DNA from: Galerina marginata
Lineage: Eukaryota; Basidiomycota; Agaricomycetes; Agaricales; Galerinaceae
Assembly: GCA_023014335.1 (NCBI GenBank)
Contig: JAECYW010000011.1
Span: 1,922,001 to 1,986,000 of the forward strand
Length of the DNA stretch: 64,000 nt
Direction: 5' to 3'
In this document: piece after piece, positions 11,601 to 22,985 of the stretch
Numbering within the stretch: position 1 is the first letter of the stretch
Layout: each line of letters begins with the position of its first letter
Translations under genes and position numbers: made by a program
The notes under the pieces: model-generated
What the model was told of the DNA's origin: nothing
What the model saw: the letters and a program-made list of their open reading frames with translations, nothing else
Databases searched by the model: none

Positions 11601-14600
11601 AAAAAGAGATAATGCTTTAAAAGGCGTCGCTTTTCCTTCGGAAATCTGAAGGAGTGTACGCCATAAATCATTCTCAATATGTCGTATAATGCTTGGTTTC
11701 ATATTTCCAAGACTTTTCCAATGCTACCACGTCAACACGTTATTCATTAGTGCTACATGTTATTAATGACGCTTACTAGAATCAAATCTCTCTTGTTACA
11801 GGTCGTGGTGATGAGTTGGCATGGTATGAGAAGATACAGTGGTGACACAAGTGTTGCTAGAGCAATCACAGATCTCATGTTTCGATTCTTCACTGTAGAG
11901 TGATCGCCGATGACATCAGTCGTATTGTGATCGAAACTGAGCGAAAAGGACTGCGCTTCACTGTCTTGCAGCTCGTGTGCACGACTTTAATAGCCAATTA
12001 TTGTCAATTAATGGAACTAAAGAAGACCGTGAACTTACCGCACCACTTCAGTTTTGAACGCTTCGACATTGTCAGGGACTTCTGGCAGTTTACCATCAGT
12101 ATTACTGCCAAGTAATAGTGCCAGTGACATGGATGCAATAAGAATATTCTTCATAATTATAATTCCAGCGCTGCTTTTGTCGACCTCAATGGCATGGTAT
12201 ACGAGCTTCGAAAGATTGCTGTCATAATACGTATCGGTGGTCCCAGTGCTGTTACTTAAACGAAGTAGACTGTCGACAGCATGTTTGCAGTTCTGTAGAA
12301 CGACAGGCCAATTAAGGAGACGGTCCCAGTACTATAAACGATGACAAAGTCAAGAAATGGTTCTGTGATTGAGACTGCTAATCATCTGACCTTGTTAGGT
12401 GGTTTATAAGGGACTACTTTCGAGTGTGTCAGAATAGGAATACCCTGACGTGACCCAGATAGATCCAGGACAATGTCAATGAGACGTAGATTAATGATTA
12501 AGGAGCAAGTTTTGACAAATGTGTTGTGTATTGCTTGCTGGTCTCCGTCTCTCAATAGAGAACCGAGATCGCGCAGGTCTCTATCGCCAGAGTTGGGCAA
12601 ATCATTCATAATCCAGTCCAATCTGGATGCAAGGGGCTACATTTGATTTCTTTAAGCTTGATCGTATTAAAAATGTAAGATGGCACGAACTTGGCAAATT
12701 TCCGTTGCGATACATAGGTCTCGGAATTTCGTGCCGACTACAATTGCATCAGTGTCCCATGGCAATGTCGCCAAAAATGCCGACGTTCGCCTTAAGCTAG
12801 GGATAAATATTGTTATTGTATAATCAAAAATACCAAAAGAAGTCCCATACGAAAGTTCTTGTCCGTCAACATCGTCAGAGGTGTTGTTTATTGTTACTAC
12901 GTGGTCGATGAGTTTGGTGTCGTATCATGAATTTGAAATAACTCACATTTTTGTAATATATTCATGAAAGATGAAAGTGATGTTTTAGTTGGAGAAAGAA
13001 GGGGAAAGCGCAGCTGAATCAAGCCCTTGAATACCTAGATTACTCGAGTCATTAAGATGCCGCTCCCAGTCAACTTTCGATGTGCCAGCAAATTTAAGTT
13101 CCGCTCCGGATCCGATATGGCAGTCACTGTCGATTTCGGTCACTCAGAGTCCTTCAATACAAGTCCTACTATTCTGGGTGTTTAAAGAATATGTCTGCAG
13201 TCTTGGATAAAGCACATGGATGTTGGAGGTTACAAGATGTGGGGACAGGTTGGGCAGGATTCGGATTCAGCCCGGTTTGTCTTCTCGGCCATCCAAGAAC
13301 CCTGCAGGTATATAAACATTCTAGTGTTAGGTTTAATTTTAAATCTCGTCATATGCGACTATGAAGGGCATGTCCTAAAACATGCTATGAAAGTATCTAT
13401 CTACAAAATCAGATTCCTTCAACAAGATGCCATGATATAATTGTTTGAGTGAGAGCGTTTACCACCAAGTATGTTGGACAAGGAGACTCGCCTTCGTCTT
13501 TTCCTGATGATTTCGAACCAGAAATCGCGCTAGGCACAACTCTTGAATGACAGGCCGGATGTTGTTTAGACTAATGGTCAATGTCTTTATTTTTCGATTC
13601 GCGTTTTGGATTACAAAATCATTATATGTTTCGATCAAGCCTTGGGGCAAAAAATCAGCGACGAAATCACTTTATAAGATGGAAAAGAAAAAGCTTGCAG
13701 ACAGGTACCATAAAAGGCCGGACATGCAGGTTAGGCATGCTGACGTGCCTGCTATAGGAAGCGGCTGTTTGGCACAAATGACTGGGCTTCCTTGCAACTT
13801 CGGTCGTGACTTTCAATTGTAATTTGTTGTTAGTAAGGTCGTATCTAGTACCATTCCTCTCATGGACGTCATTTTTTGGAGTTAACGTGAGAGATATATC
13901 AAGAGGGACTTACCTGCACATAATCCAATGAAAGAAAATAGTCCCAATCATGCAATGCTTCCTTAAGCTTCAAAAACAAACATTATCAAAGACTTAGGGA
14001 TAGCTGGTGTGGGCAACACGATTGGCAGTCCGGAAGAAAGCTTGAATAGGAATATCTAAAATTGATTTATGTTCACTGGACGACGAAGGCAGAGAAGCCG
14101 TACCAATCGTTGATCTGGATCAATACACAGCCAGTCTCCTATTGCAATGTTTTTTGCGAAAATACGCTGATGCCCGTCGCAGCAAGTAGAGTCCATGATC
14201 CAAGTTCGACGCTAATCGGCATGCGCTTTTGCAAAGACTTGTTTGCCCTATTTAACGACGATACCATGCCGTCTGACTTGCTAAAGAAAAGTTGTATCGA
14301 AAGCGGGTCGATCGACAATTTCTGAGCCAAAGTTTGTTTTTCTTGACGTGTCGTCCTGCCTGAAATGTATCACGAAGGTCGAATGACAAGCAATTAAAGT
14401 ATTGAAACAAACGGTTTGACCATCAGCCTGTAATTTTTCTGTACGCTTCGTCAAGGTTTGATCCATCTAGTGCATGCCTACAGTCCTAGGAATGCAACAA
14501 CAGTACTAACATTGTGTTAAATGGCACAATTTACTCACTAGATCTCGGTACCGATGATCTTCACCGCATGCAGTGATCACCGCTAAAATGGTAAAACCGT

Positions 14601-14712
14601 TACCGTTTAATGTCAGTAGAAATCTCAAACTGCATGATAACCGCGTATGCCTGGACTCATAAGATCTAAGGTCCAGGTTCTTACACTGATGCGATTTTTC
14701 CAACTCCGACAT
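8691..14712 (-). CDS. Large JmjC-fold protein with a degenerate metal site
   Basis: JmjC proteins are Fe(II)/2-oxoglutarate oxygenases, often histone or protein demethylases. Exons from about 12950 down to 8691 join in frame through many 45-65-base introns. The last ones are 10316-10610 region, 9780-10263, 8926-9728 and 8691-8875, ending at TAG. The JmjC core is visible at about 9990 (AWHMAAAGFGT) and about 9715 (HPNTIHSV), followed by ARFYTSSTM, a combination typical of mushroom JmjC-like proteins. The usual His-x-Asp/Glu is His-Met-Ala here, so the iron site is probably lost. Upstream lies a long acidic, Ser-rich region, and the C-terminus is Asp-rich and ends in KKRVKFF. Clean exons continue to about 13970, and a candidate ATG lies at 14712. 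The 5' third is uncertain and could belong to a second gene. Confidence 0.65.
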
Positions 14713-14989
14713 TTCTCACTGAGATTTCAGTCAATTTCAAAGTCCGATTTCAGTTTGCACAGCCTCCTCGACTAGCACCGCCCACAGACTGATTATGAGT
14801 AGATCACAGTACCATCACAGGTTAATTGTGAGCTGGGGTCTGAAGATTTATATTCATAGATCACTATTGCCGCCTCTCATTCGTGTTTGGTAAGTCTTCG
14901 CTTTAACAACGTTGCAACCGGCTTAGCAGCATTTTATGTCTGACATTCAAGCTCTTGTAGTCGCGGTTGTCAGACATTGAGTCAATCAG

Positions 14990-17380
14990 ATCTTTTTTAG
15001 TGAAGTCAGAATGGCTCAACCTGGGTGTGTTTGCTGACCCAAAAGTTCTTGCACCAAACTTTGACCAAACTCGTCGAGCACAATAAGCGAGTTTTTAAGG
15101 TGCTTTCAGAATGACGAAAAATCCAACAGGCAACAAGTGGCTGCATAATGAAATGATCTCTGAGTCAAGTTGTCTGATGGGTGGGATTCGGAAACGATTG
15201 ATGAAAACTCGATTTCGGGGTCTTCTACCAGTCGCAGTTGGACTCTCGCGGGAAGGAAGCTCAACTTATAACATGGTATGTGGTTTTTATTTTATCGTAA
15301 CCGAGGCTAATACGTGTTCTTTTAGCATTACCCCTGTCCTCCCAATTTTGCTGAAGCTTCAATTTGCGAAAGTAGCCCATCGGACCCTGGTGTCTCTGCC
15401 TTCAATAAGACTAATGCAACTAGTGAAGCTCTCGACACCATCCCGCGGCCTACTGAGCGCGCACGAGCAATGCTTGAGGACAACTTGGCTAAAGGTCCTG
15501 GGACTTTGTATTCAGAAGACGAGCCAAACATACCCGATTGACCCGCTTCAGTGCTGGATACGCCACAGCCACCTTTTCCCCAACGCATTCGCATTCGTCG
15601 TGTTTTCAAAAAAATTATCAATGGATTCGGCCTTATCAGAAACTACCAGATTGACCGACTGGCATTCCGCCAACCTGTCGATCTGACTTTCTAGGTGATG
15701 ACATTTGGCGTACAGAGGAATGTCCCACTGCCGGCGCCACGTTATCTTCTAACAGATCTCACATCCCATCCGTTTTCTTTGTGGTCTCGGACCACACAAT
15801 GTCCATGAATTTAATGCCCGGTAACTATAGCCCCTTGCGCGTGCTCTTAGATTTTAATTCTGATGTGCTCTTTTGCATGTAGCTTCCGCCAGGCCTCAGC
15901 TTTTGGTTGCTTAACCATTGAAAGTTTTCCTTATAACGTATCAGATCTATGAATCTCTTTGAATATTCAGAAGAGCCACTACTTTTCTGGGGAATGGCCT
16001 GCGTTATTTTGCCGATGAAAATGCTCGCATTTCAAGACATTCAAAACAGACAAGGAATATCAGGCCCGTAATTGTGTAAGAGCTCGTCGGCCAATCAAAG
16101 CTGCTTCTGCACCGGTTGATGTTTTGCCACCACCTACAGCAGATGCAACATCAATTCCCGCATTGGCGCTGGAATGGCTCCGGCGACTTCAGAAGTCCCT
16201 CCAGTAGCTTCGGCAGACAAACGACCCAGAGTTTTCAAGACGGCAACCCCAAAAAGACATTTCATTGCAGATTATGCCAATCAGATCAACCTTTATGGGA
16301 CAAAAGATAGTCTCTCGACAAAGTTAGTAAGTAGTTAAACTCGGTCTGTTAAATTAAAACTGAAATCTAGCCTTCGAGGGCGAAAGCCGTCATACGCGTG
16401 TCAAAGGCCAGAATAACCGTACCAAGCTCAAAAACGGACTCCTAAAATCATTGAGATTAACGTCAGACAGGTAGTTCACGCCTGAATGACCTATGACCTT
16501 GAAACACTTGAGTTAGATACTACCGAAAAAGTTGCATCTGCTCATTCAGATGTGGATCTAGTTCACCTCACGGATCTCGGCAAGAGATTTTACATTGCAC
16601 GAGAAGAGAAAAACAAAGTATACCTTCCTTACTTTGTCCAAGAAAAATAGACAGACCTTGCCTTCCGTGTATGGTCGCTTCATCCTCTGTCTCCTTGAGT
16701 CGAAACTGATAATTATAGCAGAATTTGATCCTTCAGCTCAAAACTCATCTTCTGGCCGTGTTATCTGGCAAAGCAATACGGGGTGAAGATCCACAATTCG
16801 ACCACGATGACTTTTCGCGGGTTATTATTCACGATGAATTTATTCTGTCGCATGCGAACCGAGATCAAGATACCATCAATGTCAATTCAGGTTATTGCGA
16901 TGTAATGCTCCCTTTGACAAGGACTTGCTAGACCGTCATTGTTATTGACTTGCTCGTGTCCTTGGTATTTACTACAACAATGTCTTTGGAAACAATCCTA
17001 AAGCAGAACGCATTGACTTTCTCTTTGTTCGGTGGCTTGAACGGATGGAATGGACCCTCTAATCTGCGCCTAAATTGTTTAGGCTATTTCCAAGCAAAAC
17101 TGTGACGCATTTCGATTCCAGAATCCTGCATTAGTTATTCGTATTTTTGAACTCATCCCAGCCTTTCATTACGGCAAAATCATTCGTCTCCTTGGTGTCT
17201 CAGCACCGCGAGACTCTGTCTAATCTGACTAGAATAAGTATTATGTTGATCCGTCAGCTTTTATCCGTCACTACTGTGCTTGTATTTGATTCATATCTCC
17301 AAATTTTTCTTGATCGAGACATGATAATGCGCTATCTTCGTATGGGAGTCGGTCACGCCCAACCAACAGATTATCCATGA
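14990..17380 (+). pseudogene. Degraded Plavaka-type transposase
   Basis: Fragments match the conserved part of the Plavaka transposase seen in many mushroom genomes. At about 16210-16330 there is KRPRVFKTATPKRHFIADYA followed by a YGTKDSLSTKL motif. At about 16375-16440 there is a GESRHTRVKGQNNRTK block, equivalent to the usual EHRRVKRFY region. At about 17125-17220 there is ALVIRIFELIPAFHYGK. At about 17310-17380 there is FLDRDMIMRYLRMGVGHA, the FVDRDM-type signature. The upstream part, 14990-15700, carries Pro/Glu-rich coding-like sequence with one plausible intron (15274-15326). Stops and frameshifts are frequent. A long open frame at 15111-15686 is in the wrong frame and is not a gene. 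Confidence 0.7.
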
Positions 17381-18254
17381 GAAAATGGCCAGATTATACA
17401 TAAAATTGATCAAGCTAACGTTGGGCTCCAAGTCCCGAAAGGTTTTGATGAAACGATATATTTAATGAAGTCCAATCTTAAACGTCGAATCGAGATTTCC
17501 GTTCTGGTGTACTGAGATGCCGAGGGCCGATTTTGACTTGTGCAATGAGGAACACCCTGTTGTCAGTGAAAATGACCGACCAAGATCATGTTCCCAGCTT
17601 GAAAAGTTGACTTTTATAATAGAATATCAATATTGTTACTATTTGTATTTCTGAAAGCTCATGTCAATTGCAGACCACTTACGGCTTCTTGTCGCGTTTG
17701 TATTCGCACGCCTCACGCTCAAGTACTGAGAAGAGCCTGGAGAGCATCGCTGTGTCATACACACTGGCATTGTCTTTTATCGTGTGTTCATGTATCACGA
17801 AATACTGTCCAACGTAACATGTTCACAATATACATATCCGTAATTCATTACATAATCCCGTACCTTCCAGAAGATGCGTGACGGAGCGACAAACAGCAGC
17901 AGACCTTCGTATGTAGAGGCCGTTACTGTGCATCACGAAAAAGACCTTTGGCCCTGGGCTGACTTAGGTAATTCTGCTGCTTTGGAGTGGCTCTGGGAGT
18001 ATCTGAGGTCTTCGCCATCTTTCAGGTCAGTCAGGTTCTCTCAAAGCACTGTAGGCCCACTTCAGGTCAGTAGTATTCCCTAAAGCGCTATCAGACTCTT
18101 TGCCTGGTGATTTATTTTACTTTTTATCCTTTGGCCTGGGCTTAGAGTACATATTAAAAAACCATATATATATATTCTTAACTACAGTAAGGACAAATAT
18201 AGTATGCTATTTCACCTACTGCTGGAGCCCCTACTGCGTCTTCTCATCTACCGA
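17381..18254. other. Intergenic, 870 bases
   Basis: No gene was supported. It contains an (AT)n run near 18163-18175 and short unsupported open frames at 17633-18083. It may include the 3' end of the Plavaka element, but no terminal repeat was recognised. Confidence 0.35.
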
Positions 18255-18510
18255 GGCGTCGGGTGCCAGAATGCAAGTGCATCGGCCTGGCATTCTGGCG
18301 TTCGCGAATCGGTGCCGCGGGTGTGGAACAACGGGCTGGGGAGATCACGGGAGGCTTTACGCATGGGCGCCGGGCCTCAGAATGCGAGAACGTGGGTCTG
18401 GCAATCGCAAACCGGCGCCGTGAGTGCGAAACAACGGGCGGGGGAGGTCGCGAGACGCTTGATGCACCGGCGTCGGGTCCCAGATGCCAGTGTCGGGTCC
18501 CTGCAGTCGT
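18255..18510. repeat. Imperfect tandem repeat, unit about 102-112 bases
   Basis: Two full units and one partial unit begin at about 18255, 18367 and 18469, each opening with GGCGTCGGGT or a close variant followed by a CCAGAATGC-like stretch. Each full unit also contains AACAACGGGC near its middle. The units are GC-rich and diverged. Long open frames on both strands here result from the high GC content. Confidence 0.6.
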
Positions 18511-19253
18511 GAAGTCGCGCCGGGTGAAGTTCCTGCCCGCCGCGTGTACTCGTACAGTGAGGAGAACGGCAGCGTGTCGGGGGGTATGAGCTAGCTGCTG
18601 CGAGTCGTTGTCGACGTGGCAGGAAGGGTGGCAAAACCGTACATTGGTTGAGCCAGTGGGCGAGTTAGCAACTCGGTGAGGGGACGATGCAGTAGGGACT
18701 TACCTTCTGCCATTTTCCCCGTCTCCTGCTCCCTTCGTCCTCACTTCCTACGCCTGCCGTGACGTTGAACGCAGTCCGCCGCCGATTCGTGTAACTGTCG
18801 TCCTCGTTTCGTTGTCGTGCCTTCACCCTGGCGTAACCCGTCCGTTCGTTATCACACAGTGCTGATGGCGTGTGACGGATGCGATCGCGATCGCAGCATC
18901 GCTGGTGATGGCGGGCAAGCGGGTTGGGTGGGAGTGAATGCACCACCGCTATGAGCGATGGTGGACGGGTAGCAGTGGCGGCGGCGGCGGCTCCCCCAGT
19001 GCCTCGAACTGCGAGTCGGCCCACATACCTCCATGAGGCGAGGGGCACACGACTCGGGCGGTGCAGCTCGTCGTCGCGGTCGTTGAAGTGAGCGAGGTGG
19101 GCCAGGCGATGGCGTACGGGGCCGTGGATCCTGCGCAGCGAGGTGAGGGGGAGAAGTGGGAGAGACGCAGAGCAGCCTGAGAGATTCGAGAAATGATTTC
19201 TCTGTTTCTCCACGGTGGTGTGACATGGCGGAGCGGCCCGGAGATCACGTGGG

Positions 19254-19291
19254 GTTCGAATTTGAACTTCAACCGAAGTTCAAGTTCGAAT
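19254..19291. repeat. Hairpin-forming inverted repeat
   Basis: The left arm at 19254-19270 and the right arm at 19275-19291 are near-perfect reverse complements around a 4-base loop (AACC). The innermost 7 bases, GAACTTC and GAAGTTC, pair exactly. It stands out as AT-richer sequence inside the GC-rich island. Confidence 0.7.
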
Positions 19292-19315
19292 CTCACCTTG
19301 ACCTCCGCCCACCAC

Positions 19316-19501
19316 CCACCACCGTCCCACAGGCTCAGTGCCGCAGCCAACGAAGACCGCCAGCAGCGCGGGGAACCATGACCACAACGCAAACTCACCA
19401 GGTACGTGTCCAGGCCCCATGCAACGTTGGTACTAACCAACAGCCACCACCGTCCCACAGGCCCAGCACCGCAGCCAACGAAGACCGCCAGCAGCGCGGG
19501 G
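19316..19501. repeat. Direct repeat of about 58 bases, two copies 128 bases apart
   Basis: Copies at 19316-19373 and 19444-19501 share CCACCACCGTCCCACAGG and later GCAGCCAACGAAGACCGCC, with only a few differences. The sequence between them (GGTACTAACC) recurs near 19580, so the larger repeating unit is probably about 130 bases. Confidence 0.75.
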
Positions 19502-20507
19502 GACCGCCAGCAGCATTACGGACAGCGACCACACTGCGAGGGAGCAAGGGAGCAGGTATGTGGCCAGCCCCCCTGCAGCATCGGTACTAACCGCCGTCGA
19601 CGAGGTTCGTCCAACCGACGACGTCGACGTTGACTAATCGCGTCGAATGTCGAGGACGCCAGCTATTGGCACGTCCGCTCTGCCATAGCAAATGGTATCG
19701 AGCGTGGACGATGCCTCCGCCTCTGCCTCCGCCCTACCACGTCCAATACCGGCTCCCCCACGTTGACCCCACGCCTTCCCGTACACCCCTCCTCCAAGAG
19801 ATGTGGGCAGTGCTCCGACAACTACCAACCCGACATCAATCACCACAGTAGGTCGGCAAGTACGAGGCTGCGAACGAGGCTGCGAGTGCGGCTGCGAGGG
19901 CAGGCGGCGGTGGAGTTCCGCCGCCTCTTCTCATCATTCAACGTGGCTGCGAGGCGAGCGGGAGGAAGCCACCATCCCTCGTCGTCTTTCGACGGGGTAG
20001 CAAGGTGGATAGCTGCCTTCCCTCGTCCTCGTTCGACAGGGTAATGAGGCGGGTGATAGTATGCCATCACCGCCGCTCCTCTTCTCCGTTTGACAAGGTG
20101 TGTCCAACCGCCCTCCCTCGATGTTTTGGCCTCGTTGACACCTATATGCAGCTGTACGTCACCCGCCTCTCCAGACGTCGTCGGCCGCTATTACCATCCC
20201 CCACCTCAACCCCACTTCACCACATATGCCCCTCCTCCAAAGATGTGGGCTGGGATTGGATGCTCACCAGCCCAACACAAAACATTGCTGTCAGGTTAGT
20301 GAGGCTTAAGAATGAAGGAGGTGGTGAGGTGGGCTGCTGGAAGCCACTTTCACTTTGCCCTCCCCCCAAGTAACTTACTGTATTTAATTATCTATGCTAT
20401 GTATCTCTACCGCTGTAGTAGAAATTGAAAATTCATTTATTTTATTATAACTTGCGAATCATATGAAGTAAACACGAAATATTGCTTTGAGCTGTAATGA
20501 ATGCTTG

Positions 20508-20655
20508 TGAGGTGCTTTAGGACTGCTTTGGGTGTGCTTTGGGTTGCTCTAGGACCACTTTGGGTGCTCTGGGTTGCTTTGGAGTGCTTTGGGACTGTCC
20601 TGTATGTGCTTTCAGGTTTACTTTGGTTTGCTTTGGTTTGCTTTGGGAGCTTTCC
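20508..20655 (+). repeat. Degenerate minisatellite of TGCTTTGGG-like units
   Basis: About a dozen variants of a roughly 9-11-base unit (GTGCTTTGGG, TTGCTTTGGA, TTTGCTTTGG) run head to tail. The open frame over it (20501-20830) is Leu/Trp/Cys-rich simply because of the repeat and is not considered coding. Confidence 0.7.
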
Positions 20656-20829
20656 AAATCAAAGTTCCCAAGTCACCTTGCTTTGTTACCAACCCAGGTA
20701 TCTTTGGATCTTTACTATCTTTACAGTCTTTAAAGACACCCAGGTCTACCTAGGTTTCTCTGGGGCCAAACCCCTTTTTCCTGATGTGAAAGAGCAGGAA
20801 GACAAGTCCGCAGAGCCAAAGGTCGATTA

Positions 20830-21530
20830 AACGACGAGGACCAGAGCCATTCTGGCAGCCATGCACGTCAACACGCCTCGGAGCCGTCGCATATCCTGCA
20901 AGTAGGTTCTGTCGTTGAATGCCGCCTTTTAGTCGTCACTGAACTGGGAGGGCATTGACTTCTAGCCAGAGGTCATTCCTAGGATATTAATAATTGAGTT
21001 TCCGATGACCTTGCTGTTCTGGACGTAGAAGCCGCTGATTTCGCTGGAAGTCCCTGTCGCTGTTCTGGTGTCGGTCATGAATTGAGTAGCAACGGTGAAT
21101 TCCTGCATGGTGACGACAGTCAGGCCACCACTGTACCAGCTTGTATCAGCTATACAGAAAGGCAAGGTGGTCTAACCAGCGGAATTGACCTACGTCTACC
21201 TACGTGCAATTGATGGAATAAGATATTCATAGCAATATACACTTGATTAATGTTTTACTCACAATTTCTCGGGGCATTGAAAATCCCGGTATCAGTTCCG
21301 TACTTGACCCTGGCCTTGTTGGTACGGTACTTGCCCAAGCCGTCATCTGCCTAGGCCACTGTTGACATCACAGGCAAGGTTGGAAACATCGACGTCAAAG
21401 GCGAACTCCTGGTTCAGAAGCTTGAAAATCAGGTCGCTAGCCGTCAAGTACAAATGAGAACCGATGTTCTTTAGCAGTAGAAATGTTGTACCGGTATAGT
21501 CAGCACCATTCAGGTTAATGAGTTAAGAAA
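20830..21530 (-). pseudogene. GH7 cellobiohydrolase fragment
   Basis: GH7 enzymes are secreted cellulases that cut cellulose chains. Read from 21530 downward, the fragment shows NGADYTG, then NIGS-LYLTASD, then [20 protein letters not shown], a well-known GH7 stretch. It continues with a DGLGKYRTNKARVKYGTDTG-like piece. After an intron-like gap it resumes at about 21140 with DTSWYSGGLTVVTMQEFTVA and EISGFYVQNSKVIGNSIIN, and ends with KAAFNDRTYLQDM. The signal peptide, the first third, the central segment with the catalytic acidic residues, and the 3' end are missing. Stops occur in the remaining parts. It is a dead, internally deleted copy and implies a cellulolytic ancestor. Confidence 0.85.
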
Positions 21531-22985
21531 GACCAAATTGTTAACCGGTTGGCTAATAGTTGGATCTTATTATATATAAACAAAACGGAAGCGTGCACGC
21601 GAACATACCTCAGCACGTTTTCACGTAAGCTGCGAAATGGTGGAAACATTAGTTCAGACGAATGCACGACGATACTGACATAGGTTCAATCATTTATCTT
21701 CCTGAAAGCTTTTTGTACTTATGTGCCAAGTGATCTATTACTCTAATGCCCAGGAAATAATTAATGAATGTTAAACGATGACTGCAAATAAATTTTACTT
21801 ACTGGGCAGAAGTTGGATGGGGTCATTAATCCGAAGAGAAGACACCGCTCTCTTGTTTTAGATTTCAGGATGTCACCCACGACATTGTTATGGGCTTTAT
21901 CTTCAGTAGGTTAAGCCAACGCCGTAACAGGGCCAACGTAACAGGCCATATTGGAATCACCAGCAGGTGCATTGTAAATCGCGGAATAATAAGATCGCAA
22001 TTTGTTAATCCGTTGACGTTGGAATGGGGACTGGTGACTCGTTCTTTCGAGGCTTCGAAACCAGTGTTCGGCTAAGCTTGCGGAAAAGAGTGAAGGCAAC
22101 CAGGTTATAGCGATGTTTTCCCCGAAGTTACTTTGTGTTGACTTCACTGAATCGACGCCAGGAACAATCGAGCCGCCTTCTTCAGTCCGCTTGGATATCA
22201 TGCAGCGAGTGCTGTATTTCGTCGGTCAAGTCAGCGTTGCCTTATCTGGGAATGAGCTGACAAATTTGGTACCTTTGAACAGAGTGAGTTCATCATCCGA
22301 TTTCGTCTGTAGCCTTTCTTCTCTTGCGGACCTGCGCCGGCGAGCAGCCATGGCATTAGACACGACCAATTACTTCGAATACAAATCATTGATACGCTCG
22401 GCTGTTAAGACAACATTCGGTAGAGATGCCAGAATATTGTATTTGCTGTCCACGGTAAGTTCAGATGCCCTTGTTGATGGATCATAGATTCACCTTCGAC
22501 AATTAAGTGTTCAGGATAACACCAGTTGCACTTGGGCCTTCCAAAAATGTCCCACCATTCTGAACGTCTCAAGCTGAAGTGAAGACGAGATGCAGAGTCT
22601 ATTCCTCCCGAGCTGACAGAAAAGTTCAGCAAAGTCTGACGTTTGAACAATTGACCCTTCTTGAAATGTGGAATTACCAAATCTGAACCCGTTTTGAAGC
22701 AAGTTGGCATGAATAACATGAACAGAAATCTGTTCCCTGACGGGCGTAAACCGCGTGTTTTGAAGACACTAGCAGCCAGCAGGTGATATCGAAAACTGTT
22801 GAAGAAGCTGATACAGCGGACAAAGATATTGCAACCACAACTATCCTCGGAGTAGTATCCAGCTGCCCAGAATCAAGACTCTGTGTTAATTCATGACTTC
22901 ATTGACAATCAATCTGTAATGATAGGCATTCGCTTGCATCAAGCTAGTTATATAGATACATGAGATGAAACACTTGTCTTTCAAA
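21531..22985. other. Intergenic, 1.45 kb
   Basis: No recognisable gene. A frame at 22113-22487 (+) is open for 124 codons without any motif I know, and a minus frame overlaps it. It separates the GH7 relic from the RING gene's 3' end. Confidence 0.35.

Larger units (their letters stand above)
18511..20500. other. GC-rich repetitive island, no gene seen
   Basis: About 2 kb of high-GC sequence with many short CGTCG, CGACG and CCACCACC motifs. Overlapping open frames run on both strands (for example 18665-19458 minus and 19156-20373 plus), but none shows splice structure or a known domain. The internal repeats are listed separately. The final 120 bases become AT-rich. Confidence 0.5.

Noticed and set aside
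15111..15686. 191-codon open frame as a gene
   Set aside because: It lies out of frame with the coding-like, Pro/Glu-rich sequence of the Plavaka relic in the same place and has no domain.
18263..20373. Several long overlapping open frames on both strands
   Set aside because: High GC content lowers stop frequency in all frames. No splice signals, domains or codon bias support any of them.
20501..20830. 109-codon hydrophobic open frame as a membrane protein
   Set aside because: Its Leu/Trp/Cys pattern is produced by the TGCTTTGGG-like minisatellite.
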